A DNA stretch of 64,000 nt from Kofleriaceae bacterium (lineage in GTDB: Bacteria; Myxococcota_A; Polyangia; Haliangiales; Haliangiaceae): contig JACKDR010000002.1 of NCBI GenBank assembly GCA_020633495.1, positions 1-64,000 on the forward strand. The letters are read 5' to 3'. The position numbers were made by a program, and so were the translations under genes. Every line of letters starts with the position of its first letter. The first letter of the stretch is position 1. The notes beneath the pieces are model-generated. The model worked only from the letters and a program-made list of their open reading frames with translations. It did no database searches and was not told the origin of the DNA. Below, in pieces: positions 1-8,906 of the stretch.

Positions 1-30
1 GAAGTGGTCGGATCCGATCGTCGCAGATGA
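1..30 (+). CDS. C-terminal end of an upstream gene (partial)
   Basis: The first nine codons read in frame to a TGA at 28-30 (…VGSDRRR), 13 bases before the PLD-nuclease gene. The close spacing and shared strand suggest an upstream member of the same restriction operon. Too little is present to say which family it belongs to. A helicase or methyltransferase would be typical of such operons, but that is a guess. Confidence 0.35.
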   Translation, partial: EVVGSDRRR

Positions 31-43
31 CGGGCGCGAGCAA

Positions 44-1426
44 GTGATGTCGTCGCGTCATGCTGGCGCCGGATTCGCCCCACTGTCGATCGATTCGCTG
101 CGAGGTACGCTCGCAGGCGCTCGCGGACTGTCAGTCGCGTCCGCCTACTACGACGTGGAGTTCTTCCGCAACCTGCTGCTCGCCGATGGGAAGCCAGGCG
201 ACCACCTGGACCAGATTCGAATCGTCGTGAACGGACTCGCCGGCCCGCGTCTCAACATGCAGCGTGACGAGCTCGGCGCGCTGCAAACCGATCTCCAGAG
301 TCTCTACGAAGACGTGGAGATCCGCCTCGCGTTCGCCACGAGCATCTTCCATCCCAAGCTGTACCTGATCCGCAATCACGGATCACGCGTGGCGCTGATC
401 GGTTCTGCCAACGCCACCACGGCCGCGATGTCAGTCAACGACGAGATCCTGCTTCGGCTCGAAGGATCCGTCGCAGGCCTTGAGGCCTACTTCGAGCACA
501 TCTGGACGCACGAGGCGCACGCCCTCGCGACGCAGGTGGGGCGGATCAGAAACCTGGTGCAGTTCTTCCGCACCGGCCGCCTGTTCTTCAAAGCGTCGAC
601 GGCCTTCCAGATGACGATCAACCCGTTCGGTGAGCTGTTGCGACGGCTGCCACGAGCCGACCGGGCACGGCTCACCAACGTCCGACTGCGAAACTCCGAG
701 CCCAAGCCAGGTGTCGGTCCATTCGATCTCGTCGCAGCGATCGGGCTTGGCGAGGATGAAGAAGACGCAGCCACGCGACAAGAAGACGACAAGCACCGCG
801 CGTCCATCAAGCCGTACTCCGTCGAGACTTGCTACGGCTACTGGGTGCCCCAGTCGCTGACCGCGTCGCTCGAGCTCGATCTGGACCAGGCCGAGCTTTC
901 CAAGAGCGCTCGCTACGGCCGTATCGCGGCAGCGCTGGCGGAGACTCCAGACGCACCTATCCGCAAGATGTACGCGGAGTACGTCGACGACGCGAAGAGA
1001 CTGTTCTCCGACCTTCCGAGTGTCCCGAGTGTTCTTGCCGAACTACGAGCCGATCCGTTCGCGTCTCACGAGTGGTTCATGACGCGGCTCCAACAGCTAC
1101 GCGAGAAGCTGGGACAGGAGGGCTACGTCCAGCGCCTCTGCCGTCCATTCACCGACGTCGCGGTGCCGGAGATCTGGGACGACCCTGTCGCCCGCGGCGA
1201 CTTCGAGGAATCGTTCTTCGAGTACCTGTCTTACGTGAGCACGCTGCCCACCAAGAGTCGTGTGCCGCGACAGATCATCGAATGGGCGAAGTGCTCCAGC
1301 GACGCCGATGCGGCGACGATCCAGGAGGCGCTCGTCGAACGTCTGCACGAGGTCGGATGGAACGATCCCGACGACTGGAAGGTGCGATCACGTGCATCGG
1401 CGTCGGATGAGCAGGATGACGACTGA
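44..1426 (+). CDS. PLD-family (HKD) nuclease-like protein of an McrBC-type operon
   Basis: 460 aa. The N-terminal third shows one phospholipase-D/HKD motif: HPK with His at about residue 103 and Lys at 105, then GSAN at 120-123 and a following NDE. This is the GS-N type found in bacterial restriction nucleases (BfiI-like, DISARM DrmC-like, helicase-linked PLDs). Only one HKD copy is visible, so a dimer would be needed to build an active site. The remaining ~300 residues are not recognised. The GTG at 44 and the ATG at 47 are adjacent and either could start translation. The gene is followed after 26 bases by mcrB and is probably co-transcribed with it. Inferred role: DNA cleavage in a defence system together with, or as an add-on to, McrBC. 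Confidence 0.75.
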   Translation: MMSSRHAGAGFAPLSIDSLRGTLAGARGLSVASAYYDVEFFRNLLLADGKPGDHLDQIRIVVNGLAGPRLNMQRDELGALQTDLQSLYEDVEIRLAFATSIFHPKLYLIRNHGSRVALIGSANATTAAMSVNDEILLRLEGSVAGLEAYFEHIWTHEAHALATQVGRIRNLVQFFRTGRLFFKASTAFQMTINPFGELLRRLPRADRARLTNVRLRNSEPKPGVGPFDLVAAIGLGEDEEDAATRQEDDKHRASIKPYSVETCYGYWVPQSLTASLELDLDQAELSKSARYGRIAAALAETPDAPIRKMYAEYVDDAKRLFSDLPSVPSVLAELRADPFASHEWFMTRLQQLREKLGQEGYVQRLCRPFTDVAVPEIWDDPVARGDFEESFFEYLSYVSTLPTKSRVPRQIIEWAKCSSDADAATIQEALVERLHEVGWNDPDDWKVRSRASASDEQDDD

Positions 1427-1452
1427 ACTGGCGGCAAGGAGCTAGACGCATC

Positions 1453-3996
1453 GTGCCCACGTACCTGCTGACCTGGAATCCCGAGAACTTCGACTGGAAG
1501 AGCCTCGACGAGCAGATCGGACTCGTGCGCGAGCGCGGCCACGCGGACGACGTGTGGAGCTCGGGTGTGACCAAGCAGATCGAGCCTGGAAGTCGGTTCT
1601 TCCTGACCCGTGTAGGCTCCGAACCGCGCGGCATCATTGGATCCGGAACCATCATCACCGGACCGGCGCCCACGCCGCACTGGAACGCTGAGAAGCGCGC
1701 CCAGGGTGAGTCGTCGTTGCAGATCCACGTGCGCTTCGATGTACTGCAACGCTGGCCAATCGTCAGAAGGCTCGAGCTGAACGCGCCCGACCTTCGCGAC
1801 CAGCAGTGGGATCCTCAGGCGTCAGGGATCGCGGTCGACGACGCGGTAGCAGGCAGGCTGGAGCAACTCTGGAAGGATCGGGTCGCGAGTGCCGATCCGA
1901 CGGCCTACCACCTGCCTCCGAGCGTGATCGAACGGTGGCGCCAGCGGTGGAAGCGCCTCGCTGTCGACCGGGAGGCGATGGAGCAAGACCGGATCCGGGA
2001 CGACCAGCGGCGCACCGTGGCTCCACAGATCGCCAAGCTCCTCCGTGACTTCGTCGACGCCGCCATCGGGCTCCCCGAACTCCGCGAGACGTTCGATCGC
2101 AAGACACGCAACGAGTGGGACGTCTTTGGCCTGAAGGGGCTATCGGGCGCGATGTTCCTGAACAAGCTCGCCAAGCATGTCGCCGACCAGGAGGCGATGA
2201 CCGCGGCACTGCGCGCAGTGCTTGTAGCACCGTCGACCAACGATGAAGCGAGACTGCGACTGGATGCCTTTCAGGCCTTCCTCATGGGGGTCATCGAGCG
2301 CGGGGAAGCCTCCGCATCGGAGCTGCAACCGAACCGTGCGCCGTTCTTGATCAGCGCCTGCTGGTCGATGCAGGCTCGTGAACGGTGGCCGACGTTCTAC
2401 GAATCAGGACGCAAGGCGTACCGCACTGATGGACTGTTTCTCGGTGGCCCGGTGCACGGTGACGGATACGTCGAGTTCGCGGAGCTGACCCGGGCACTGG
2501 CGAATGCCCTCGAGATCGACATCTGGTCGTTCGAACACGTGTATTCGCGCTTCGACGATCACGACGCCGAGGCGACCACAGTCGTCGGAGGTGAGTCGGA
2601 GGTGGGCGGGCTCTCCGACGAGCCACGGGTCTGGCTCTATTCGCCGGGGCCCAACGCGTCGCAGTGGGAAACCTTCTCCAAGGCGGGAATCGCGGCCATC
2701 GGATGGGGCGCGCTCGGTGACCTGTCGAAGTACGGCAGCGCGGCGGCGCTGCGTGACGCGATCCAGAGCACGTACCAGACCGACAAGACGCCGTCGAACC
2801 AGGCGCTGACGTGCTGGGAGTTCGCCAGCGAGATGCAGCCCGGCGACGTGATCTTCGCCAAGCGCGGGCGCAAGCACATCATTGGCTACGGCATCGTCAC
2901 GTCGACGTATCGCCACGACCCCGCAGGCGGCAAGTTCCCGAACATCCGCGACGTCGAATGGCGCAAGCGTGGCGAGTGGGTCCCTCGCGAGAAGCCGCTG
3001 GTCATGAAGACGTTGACGAACATCGGTACGTACACGGGTCTCGTCGCGGAGATCCGTAGGGCGCTCGGCATCGAGGCCGACTTCGATCCCGTGGAAGACG
3101 ATGCCGAGGAAGTCGCCAACCCGATCTACACGATGTCCGACGCTCTCGACGACCTGTTCGTCGACGAACACTGGATCTCGCGAGCGATGCAGCTGTTGCG
3201 CTACAAGCGCAACCTGGTGCTGCAAGGGCCTCCCGGCGTCGGCAAGACCTTCGTGGCGCGGCGGCTCGCGTATCTTCTGCTCGGGGAGAAGGACCCGGAG
3301 CGGGTGCGGAAGGTCCAGTTTCACGCCTCGTTCAGCTACGAGGACTTCATCCAGGGCTATCGACCGAACGGGACCGGGTTCGTGCGCACGGACGGGCCGT
3401 TCTGGACCTTGTGCGACAAGGCGCACCAGGACCCCAAGCAGCCCTACGTGTTCCTGATCGACGAGATCAACCGCGGCAACCTCAGCAAGATCTTCGGTGA
3501 GCTGCTCATGCTGCTCGAAGGCGACAAGCGGAGCCGAGACTGGGCGGTGCGGCTCACCTACGCTCACGACGGCGAGCCTGACTTCTTCGTGCCGCCCAAC
3601 GTCTACCTGATCGGGACGATGAACACGGCCGATCGTTCGCTCGCCATGGTCGACTATGCGCTGCGGCGCCGCTTCGCGTTCGTCGACATCGAGCCGGCGA
3701 CGAGCAGCGACGCGTTCGACAAGCACCTGGCCAACCTGGGAGCCAGCGCGGATCTACGCAGCGAGATCCGGCACCGTATCGGCACGCTGAACGAAGAGAT
3801 CAGCGCCGACCGAAACCTCGGACCGGGCTTCGCGATCGGACACAGCTACTTCTGCCACACCGGCGAGGGAGCCGCGGCGGACCGCGACTGGTTCCTCCGT
3901 ATTGTCGACACCGAGATCGAGCCCCTGCTTCGGGAATACTGGTTCGACGACAAGGACCACGCGGCCGAGAAGGCCGCCTGGTTGCGAGGAGACTGA
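1453..3996 (+). CDS. mcrB: McrB-like AAA+ GTPase with two N-terminal reader-like regions
   Basis: 847 aa, GTG start with AAGGAG about 11 bases upstream. Residues ~2-140 begin TYLLTWNPENFDW, the opening of a PUA/EVE-like domain found in modification-dependent restriction proteins. Residues ~190-330 form an unassigned helical part. Residues ~392-520 (WLYSPGPNAS…IAAIGWGALGDL…IIGYGIV) form a second EVE/ASCH-like module common in McrB homologues. The motor follows: Walker A GPPGVGKT near 591-598, Walker B LIDEIN near 668-673, and the McrB signature MNTADRSL near 723 with the ALRRRF arginines. By family analogy it recognises modified DNA, hydrolyses GTP (not tested here) and translocates to activate the McrC nuclease encoded 8 bases downstream. 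Having two different reader-like modules in one chain is less usual than a single DUF3578-type domain. Confidence 0.88.
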   Translation: MPTYLLTWNPENFDWKSLDEQIGLVRERGHADDVWSSGVTKQIEPGSRFFLTRVGSEPRGIIGSGTIITGPAPTPHWNAEKRAQGESSLQIHVRFDVLQRWPIVRRLELNAPDLRDQQWDPQASGIAVDDAVAGRLEQLWKDRVASADPTAYHLPPSVIERWRQRWKRLAVDREAMEQDRIRDDQRRTVAPQIAKLLRDFVDAAIGLPELRETFDRKTRNEWDVFGLKGLSGAMFLNKLAKHVADQEAMTAALRAVLVAPSTNDEARLRLDAFQAFLMGVIERGEASASELQPNRAPFLISACWSMQARERWPTFYESGRKAYRTDGLFLGGPVHGDGYVEFAELTRALANALEIDIWSFEHVYSRFDDHDAEATTVVGGESEVGGLSDEPRVWLYSPGPNASQWETFSKAGIAAIGWGALGDLSKYGSAAALRDAIQSTYQTDKTPSNQALTCWEFASEMQPGDVIFAKRGRKHIIGYGIVTSTYRHDPAGGKFPNIRDVEWRKRGEWVPREKPLVMKTLTNIGTYTGLVAEIRRALGIEADFDPVEDDAEEVANPIYTMSDALDDLFVDEHWISRAMQLLRYKRNLVLQGPPGVGKTFVARRLAYLLLGEKDPERVRKVQFHASFSYEDFIQGYRPNGTGFVRTDGPFWTLCDKAHQDPKQPYVFLIDEINRGNLSKIFGELLMLLEGDKRSRDWAVRLTYAHDGEPDFFVPPNVYLIGTMNTADRSLAMVDYALRRRFAFVDIEPATSSDAFDKHLANLGASADLRSEIRHRIGTLNEEISADRNLGPGFAIGHSYFCHTGEGAAADRDWFLRIVDTEIEPLLREYWFDDKDHAAEKAAWLRGD

Positions 3997-4004
3997 CAAC
4001 GGTC

Positions 4005-5045
4005 GTGGCGATCCCGCTTCGCAACGTCTACTACCTGCTGTGCTACGCATGGGATCATCTCGAAGCTCGCGAGCTGGTCGCCACGGATGCCGCGCACTTG
4101 CTCGGTGATCGCGCCGAGAATCTCGTCGCCCACGTCCTATGCCAGGGGGTGCAACGCCTGGCACGACAAGGTCTCGACCATGGATACGTCGGGCACGAGG
4201 TCGAGCTCGCGGGCGTGCGCGGCAAGCTCCTCGTCGGTGACACGGTGAAGAAATGCCTGCTGCCCGCCGGTAGGACGGCATGTCTGGTCGACGAGCTCAC
4301 CGTGGATGTGCCCCACAATCGAGTCCTCAAGGCCGCGATGCGCCGCCTCACCTCGCTCGCTACCGTCGACCTGATCCTGCGTGCGCGCCTACGGCGCCAG
4401 CTCGAGTACTTCGCAAGGGTGAGCGACGTCGCACTGGACGCGGCCGCATTCCGGCCGGTCCAGCTGCACCGGAACATCGCGCGCTACGGGTTCTTGCTCG
4501 ATGTCTGCAGGCTCCTGCTCCGGTCGCTGGTACCCGACCCCAGCACCGGCGAGCAGAAGTTCCACGCGTTCACGGCCAGCGATCAGGCCATGGGCAGCCT
4601 GTTCGAGGACTTCCTGTTCCACTTCTTCCGCCGCGAACAGGATGTCCTCGAGGTCAGCCGGACCAAGATCGGCTGGAACGCCTCCGCCGCGGATCCGCTC
4701 CATCTGGCATGGCTGCCGGAGATGCGCACGGACGTCTTCCTGTCGAGCGCCCAGCGGCGCGTCGTGCTCGAAGCCAAGTTCTACCAGCATCCTGTCACCC
4801 GCTACGGTCGCACCAGCCAGCCGAAGCTGCGCTCCAGCCACCTCTACCAGCTCGTCTCGTACCTGAAGGCTCTCGACGATCCGGGCCTGCCATCCGCCGA
4901 GGGGCTCCTCGTGTACGCGGCGGCCGGTGACCATTTCGATCTCCGTTACGAGCTGGCGGGACATGCGGTGCGGGTCGTGACCGTCGACCTGTCGCAACCG
5001 TGGCCGATGATCAGCAGGGACATCCTGCGCCTGGTGTCGACGTAG
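4005..5045 (+). CDS. mcrC: McrC-like PD-(D/E)XK nuclease subunit
   Basis: 346 aa, GTG start 8 bases after the mcrB stop. The N-terminus (IPLRNVYYLLCYAWD) and the GVRGKLLVGDTV stretch are typical of McrC/McrBC 5-methylcytosine restriction subunits. The C-terminal nuclease core is visible as D243 in MRTDVFL, followed by E256-A-K258 in VVLEAKFY, matching D…ExK. The length fits the family (about 340-430 aa). It should act with McrB: the AAA+ ring recruits McrC, which cuts near modified sites. It is the last gene of the operon, since the next gene is on the opposite strand. Confidence 0.9.
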   Translation: MAIPLRNVYYLLCYAWDHLEARELVATDAAHLLGDRAENLVAHVLCQGVQRLARQGLDHGYVGHEVELAGVRGKLLVGDTVKKCLLPAGRTACLVDELTVDVPHNRVLKAAMRRLTSLATVDLILRARLRRQLEYFARVSDVALDAAAFRPVQLHRNIARYGFLLDVCRLLLRSLVPDPSTGEQKFHAFTASDQAMGSLFEDFLFHFFRREQDVLEVSRTKIGWNASAADPLHLAWLPEMRTDVFLSSAQRRVVLEAKFYQHPVTRYGRTSQPKLRSSHLYQLVSYLKALDDPGLPSAEGLLVYAAAGDHFDLRYELAGHAVRVVTVDLSQPWPMISRDILRLVST

Positions 5046-5098
5046 GCTGTACCAGCCGGGCAGCTCGATGGGAACGATCCCCTGGGTTGGGACTCGCG

Positions 5099-5815
5099 TT
5101 AGAGGTAGACGTTGCACCGTGGGCAGTAGAAGCGCGTGTGCTCTTGCACCCACTCGGTGGGCGCGCGGCACGTCGGGCAGCCCGGAACCGGTGTCTTGGC
5201 AGCCGCCTCCCCAGACGGTCCGGGCGGCCCCAGACGGGAGCTCGACGGCGGTGGGGCGAGCGGTTCCAACGGTGCTGACGGCGAGGCCGAGGGAGCCGTA
5301 GCGGAGGTCCCGCCATCTGGCGAGGTCGTGGGATCCGGACCAGCCACGGTCGCGCCGACAAACGCGAGGAGCAGGCCGAGCCACTCGACATAGAATCCAA
5401 GACCAAACCCGAGCTGGCCGAAGACGTCAGGCGCCGTGCCCAGCGTCGCCAACGCGGCGATCGCCGTGGCCCCGGCGGTTGCAGTGACAAGCGGCCGGAG
5501 CGTCAAGTCTCCACGGAACCCCATCAGCAAGAGGCCACCCGATGCGAGTGCGGTCAGAAGCGTGGCACCGAACGTGATGCGACCGGCCCACATGAACGCC
5601 TCCAAGGACTCGCGATTCAGGCCGTCGCCCGTCTGAAATTCGGCATACGAGTGCGACTCGCACGTATCTCCATCCACCTGGCAGTCGCGGAACCCGAGCA
5701 ACCCTGCCCCGCTCTTCCCCGATGGGAAAGTCCACCACGTCCTCGAGAATGCACCGATGGCGAGCAACACGGCCGCCGCAATCAAGAGGACAGCAGTAGT
5801 GTGGCGTAGCGTCAT
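5099..5815 (-). CDS. Membrane protein with C-terminal zinc-ribbon-like motif
   Basis: 238 aa if started at the ATG at 5815 (MTLRHTT); an in-frame extension to 5875 adds a polar leader that would spoil the membrane start, so it was rejected. Four hydrophobic segments are visible (about residues 7-25, 75-95, 105-125 and 135-155). A Pro/Ser-rich linker and a terminal CPTC…CPRC pair spaced 17 residues apart follow, which looks like a zinc ribbon. The segment between TM1 and TM2 contains two Cys (DCQVDGDTC) that may form a periplasmic disulphide. It is convergent with mcrC, with 53 bases between the stops. No function is recognised. Confidence 0.6.
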   Translation of the reverse strand: MTLRHTTAVLLIAAAVLLAIGAFSRTWWTFPSGKSGAGLLGFRDCQVDGDTCESHSYAEFQTGDGLNRESLEAFMWAGRITFGATLLTALASGGLLLMGFRGDLTLRPLVTATAGATAIAALATLGTAPDVFGQLGFGLGFYVEWLGLLLAFVGATVAGPDPTTSPDGGTSATAPSASPSAPLEPLAPPPSSSRLGPPGPSGEAAAKTPVPGCPTCRAPTEWVQEHTRFYCPRCNVYL

Positions 5816-6181
5816 CGGATCAGATTGTGCACCATGACATCGTGCGCCGGAAGCCACGAGTACCTCGGGCAGCACGCCTGGGAGCTACACATCTGTCGAG
5901 AGCGCGATCAGACAGCCAGTGGTGGAACGAGTCGAGAGCCTGTACGAGAAGCTCACTGGAGCAGCTCACGGCCGCCGAACGCGCGGAGCTGAAGGAGCCG
6001 CGGCGAGCGCTCGCCGATCGCTGAATCGCCCGGTGCTGGCACCGCACGCCCGGGTCGTCGAGCCCACCGAGATCGCGGCGCGGGTGCGCGTCGAGCACCG
6101 GGTGGCCTCGGACGCCGGGTGACGCCGCGGCGGACCGCGCCGACGGCCGCTGACGATGCGTGATGGCGCGGCTCGGCGGGC
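5816..6181. other. Gene-poor stretch with possible decayed regulator fragment
   Basis: About 365 bases separate the membrane-protein start from the interrupted glycosylase-like gene. On the plus strand, one frame ending at 6024 contains LTAAERAELK near its end and a second frame contains VERVESLYEKL. Together these look like the frameshifted tail of a MarR-type regulator, but the similarity is weak. No intact gene, RNA or clear promoter was seen. Confidence 0.25.
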
Positions 6182-6534
6182 GCAGAGATCGACCCGGGGA
6201 TCGGCCTGACGTATCGTCGGCGCCTGCGAACCCACGACGCACTCGAGCGCATCGTCGGCTGGTACGCCGACCACGTCTACGGGCGCTGGGAAGGCGGCCG
6301 GCACCTGCCGTTCTACTGCGATCCGGCGCGCGTCGGCGCGTTCGCGATCCCGCCGGCGAGCCTCGCCCAAGGGCGCGAGGACGCGCTGTTCCGGCTGCTG
6401 GTGCTCCTGGCGATGTACCAGTCGCGGCGAGACGTCGACATCATGGCGATCCAGCGCGGCATGTCGCGAGCGCAGGCAAACGCGGTCAGCTCACACCGGC
6501 GGCTGCGGGTCCTGATCGCCGAGACCCGGTGTCC
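6182..6534 (+). pseudogene. 5' half of IS-interrupted HhH-glycosylase-like gene
   Basis: The frame starting near 6182 reads as real protein (…RIVGWYADHVYG…LFRLLVLLAMYQSRRDVDIM…) until it meets the IS21-type element at 6535. Joining the copy of GTGTCC at 6529-6534 to base 9023 continues the same frame into the 3' half. No ATG/GTG/TTG lies in frame between the upstream stop (6161-6163) and the conserved part, whereas GTG-ATG at 6160-6165 lies in the neighbouring frame. The 5' end is therefore probably also frameshifted. See the entry at 9023 for the domain argument. Confidence 0.6.
6529..6534. repeat. Target-site duplication, left copy (GTGTCC)
   Basis: GTGTCC directly abuts the left end of the IS element and recurs at 9017-9022 directly after its right end. 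Six bases is within the usual range for IS21-family elements (about 4-8). That one copy restores a continuous reading frame across the two halves of the interrupted gene supports this assignment. Confidence 0.8.
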
Positions 6535-6570
6535 TGGATGGCGTCAACTACATTCTCCCCGCGACGACAA

Positions 6571-7401
6571 CTACATCTCCCCAACCTCCATGGTTGAGGG
6601 TTGAGGCTCAGGGGTAGTTGTCGTCGGGGTAGTTGTCGTCAGTGCGGTGGTGGCCTCCTTGCGGGCTGCCTCGGCGCGGATCGAGGGTCCGGCCATCTCC
6701 AGGATCGTGGCGTGGTGGACGAGGCGGTCGATCGCGGCGGCGGTGGTCATCGGGTCCTTGAAGATCCGGTTCCACTCGCTGAACACGAGGTTGCTGGTGA
6801 TGAGGACGCTGCGACGCTCGTAGCGGGCGGCGAGGAAGGTGAACAGGACCTCCATCTCGTCGCGGTTCTGCTGGACGTAGCCGATGTCGTCGAGGATCAC
6901 GGCGTCGAAGTGGTCGATGGTGTCGAGCTCCTTCTCCAGTCGGAGGTCGCGCTTGGCGGCGAGGAGGCGCTGCACGAGCGCGTAGGTCGGGGTGAACAGG
7001 ACGCGGTGGCCGCGGCGGATCAGCTCGTGGCCGATCGCGCACACGACGTGGGTCTTGCCGCGGCCGGGCAGACCGAACAGGAGCACGTTGTCGCCGCGGT
7101 CGAGGAACGCACCCTCGCACAGGGTCGGCAGGAGCTTCGCCACGGCGGGCGGGAGGCGCCTGCGATCGAGCGTGGCCAGGGTCTTCTCGCCGGGCAGGTC
7201 GGAGTCGCGCTGGTTGCGCTCGATCCGCCGGCGCTTGCGCTCCTCGAGCTCGAGCACGATCAGGTGGCGGAGGTAGTGGCCGAACGTCCAGCCGTCCCGC
7301 TCGGCGATCGCGGCGATCTCGTCGGCGTGACGCGCGATGGTGGGCAGCTTGAGGACGCGCAGGAGCATCGCCACGGGCGCGTCGGCGGTGATCGTCGTCA
7401 T
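6571..7401 (-). CDS. istB: IstB-like AAA+ transposition helper ATPase
   Basis: 276 aa, starting at the ATG whose first bases overlap the istA stop (TCAT, 7398-7401), which suggests translational coupling. It has Walker A GLPGRGKTH, Walker B AVILDDIGY and the sensor-like LITSN, as in IstB/DnaC-type ATPases. IstB loads on target DNA and directs IstA. The C-terminus ends in TTTTPTTTTP-like runs because the coding sequence runs into GTAGTTGTCGTC repeats that share the terminal-repeat core. The stop codon itself lies inside the left inverted-repeat array. Confidence 0.92.
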   Translation of the reverse strand: MTTITADAPVAMLLRVLKLPTIARHADEIAAIAERDGWTFGHYLRHLIVLELEERKRRRIERNQRDSDLPGEKTLATLDRRRLPPAVAKLLPTLCEGAFLDRGDNVLLFGLPGRGKTHVVCAIGHELIRRGHRVLFTPTYALVQRLLAAKRDLRLEKELDTIDHFDAVILDDIGYVQQNRDEMEVLFTFLAARYERRSVLITSNLVFSEWNRIFKDPMTTAAAIDRLVHHATILEMAGPSIRAEAARKEATTALTTTTPTTTTPEPQPSTMEVGEM

Positions 7402-8906
7402 GCCGCCACCTCCGTCAGGAGCTGGTCGTACGCGAGCAGATCGACCGTCGGTGCGACGAGGTCGGGGATCGCTGGCGTCGCGGCGCGCCCGACCAGCTCC
7501 TTGACCCGGTCGGCGGTGATCGGCTCGGCCTGGTCGAACAGCGCGACGAGCGCGGCCTCGACGTCGACCTGCATCGTGCTCGCGGCGAGGTAGAGGATCC
7601 GCAGGTACTCGAGGTCGCCGGCGGTGCCATGGTGCGGCGTCTGGATCGCGTCGTACGCCCGGCGGAACACCACCGACGGGAACATCTCCTCGCGGTAGAC
7701 GTAGCGCGCGAACCCGCCGGGCTTGCGGACGAGCGACCAGATCACGTGGCGGTAGTCGATGCGGTGCCCGTTGCGGCCGCGCAGGCGCTCGCACGCGAGC
7801 TCGAGCTGGTCGCCGAAGTACGCCTCGATGCGGTCCTCGTAGAGATGGACGCGCAGCGCCTCGCCGATCAGACGCGACGGCACCGAGTACGCGTTCTTGC
7901 AGATCCGGATCGTGCTCCATTCGCTGACGACCGCGGTGTCCTCGACGAACTCGGGCAGCCGCCCGACGTCGAGCGGGCGCATTGCGGCGAGCTCCTCGCC
8001 GACGCGCGGCCCTCGCCGCCGGTTGGCCTTGCGCAGCTGCTCGTCGACGAACGCCTGCCACGCGTCGCGGTCGGCGAAGTCGCGACTGCCCCGGATCAGT
8101 AGCGCCTGCTCGAGGCGCCGCTTGAGCGCGCGGTGGCCCGCTTCGACGTCGCCGTTCTGCTCCTTGGCTCCGACTTCGGTCGTCCGCGGCGTCATCCCGA
8201 AGTGCCGCATCATCGCGAGGTAGCCGTCGTTGAACGGTCGCTTGTGGCCGGCGACGAAGCCCTTCTCGCCGTCGGGGATCCGGTGCGTCGCCGCCGTCGA
8301 GTTATCGGTCTGGTGGTGGCGCGGCACGCGGCCGAGCTGGAACAGCGCACGCTGCACGCCCCGGCGCAGCGCCGCCAGCGACTCCGACAGGCACACCGTC
8401 GCCCACTGCCAGTTCGAGTACGGCAGCACGAGCACGCAGAGCAGGTGCACGAACGCCTGGCCGGCGATCGTCACGCCGAGCTCGGCCGTCGTCGTGAAGT
8501 CGGTCTGCGCCGCCTCACCGGCGCGGTGCCGCTGGCCGAGCACGACCTCCCGCTCCGGCCCGTGCGCCGCACGCCACGCTTTCACCCGGCGCTGCAGCGT
8601 GCGGAGCTGTCCGTCGGCGTACCGGTCGGGGTGCTCCTCGCGCAGCACCTCGAACAGCGTCTTCGCCTCGAGCTCCGGCGTCTCCTCGAGCCGCGCCTGC
8701 ACATCCGGCCAGTGCTCGACGAACGGATCAGGCCGCGTCCGCCAGTCGCGCGGAGCCCGCATCTCCGACGGCAGCTTGCCGGCGGCGACGTACTTGCGCG
8801 CCGTCTTGCGGTCCATGTCCGCCTTCATGGCGGCCTGGCCGAGCTTGCCGTGTTTGGTCATCTCCTCCATCAGCTTCCTTACTTGCGCGTCGCTGACTGG
8901 CCGCAT
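7398..8906 (-). CDS. istA: IstA-like DDE transposase (IS21 family)
   Basis: 502 aa. An N-terminal helix-turn-helix (HGKLGQAAMKADMDRKTARKY) precedes an rve/DDE integrase core: D136 in AAQTDFT, D201 in QTDNS, and the Glu in the KEQNGDVEAGHRAL stretch (E255, or possibly E249). A C-terminal beta domain (YSVPSRLIG) follows, as in Mu-type transposases. The length is normal for IS21 transposases and no disruption is visible. It catalyses strand transfer with IstB and overlaps istB by 4 bases. Confidence 0.93.
   Translation of the reverse strand: MRPVSDAQVRKLMEEMTKHGKLGQAAMKADMDRKTARKYVAAGKLPSEMRAPRDWRTRPDPFVEHWPDVQARLEETPELEAKTLFEVLREEHPDRYADGQLRTLQRRVKAWRAAHGPEREVVLGQRHRAGEAAQTDFTTTAELGVTIAGQAFVHLLCVLVLPYSNWQWATVCLSESLAALRRGVQRALFQLGRVPRHHQTDNSTAATHRIPDGEKGFVAGHKRPFNDGYLAMMRHFGMTPRTTEVGAKEQNGDVEAGHRALKRRLEQALLIRGSRDFADRDAWQAFVDEQLRKANRRRGPRVGEELAAMRPLDVGRLPEFVEDTAVVSEWSTIRICKNAYSVPSRLIGEALRVHLYEDRIEAYFGDQLELACERLRGRNGHRIDYRHVIWSLVRKPGGFARYVYREEMFPSVVFRRAYDAIQTPHHGTAGDLEYLRILYLAASTMQVDVEAALVALFDQAEPITADRVKELVGRAATPAIPDLVAPTVDLLAYDQLLTEVAA

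Noticed and set aside
5816..6181. MarR-type regulator gene
   Set aside because: Only a short tail-like stretch (LTAAERAELK) is visible in one frame and no HTH; kept as a weak relic, not as a gene.
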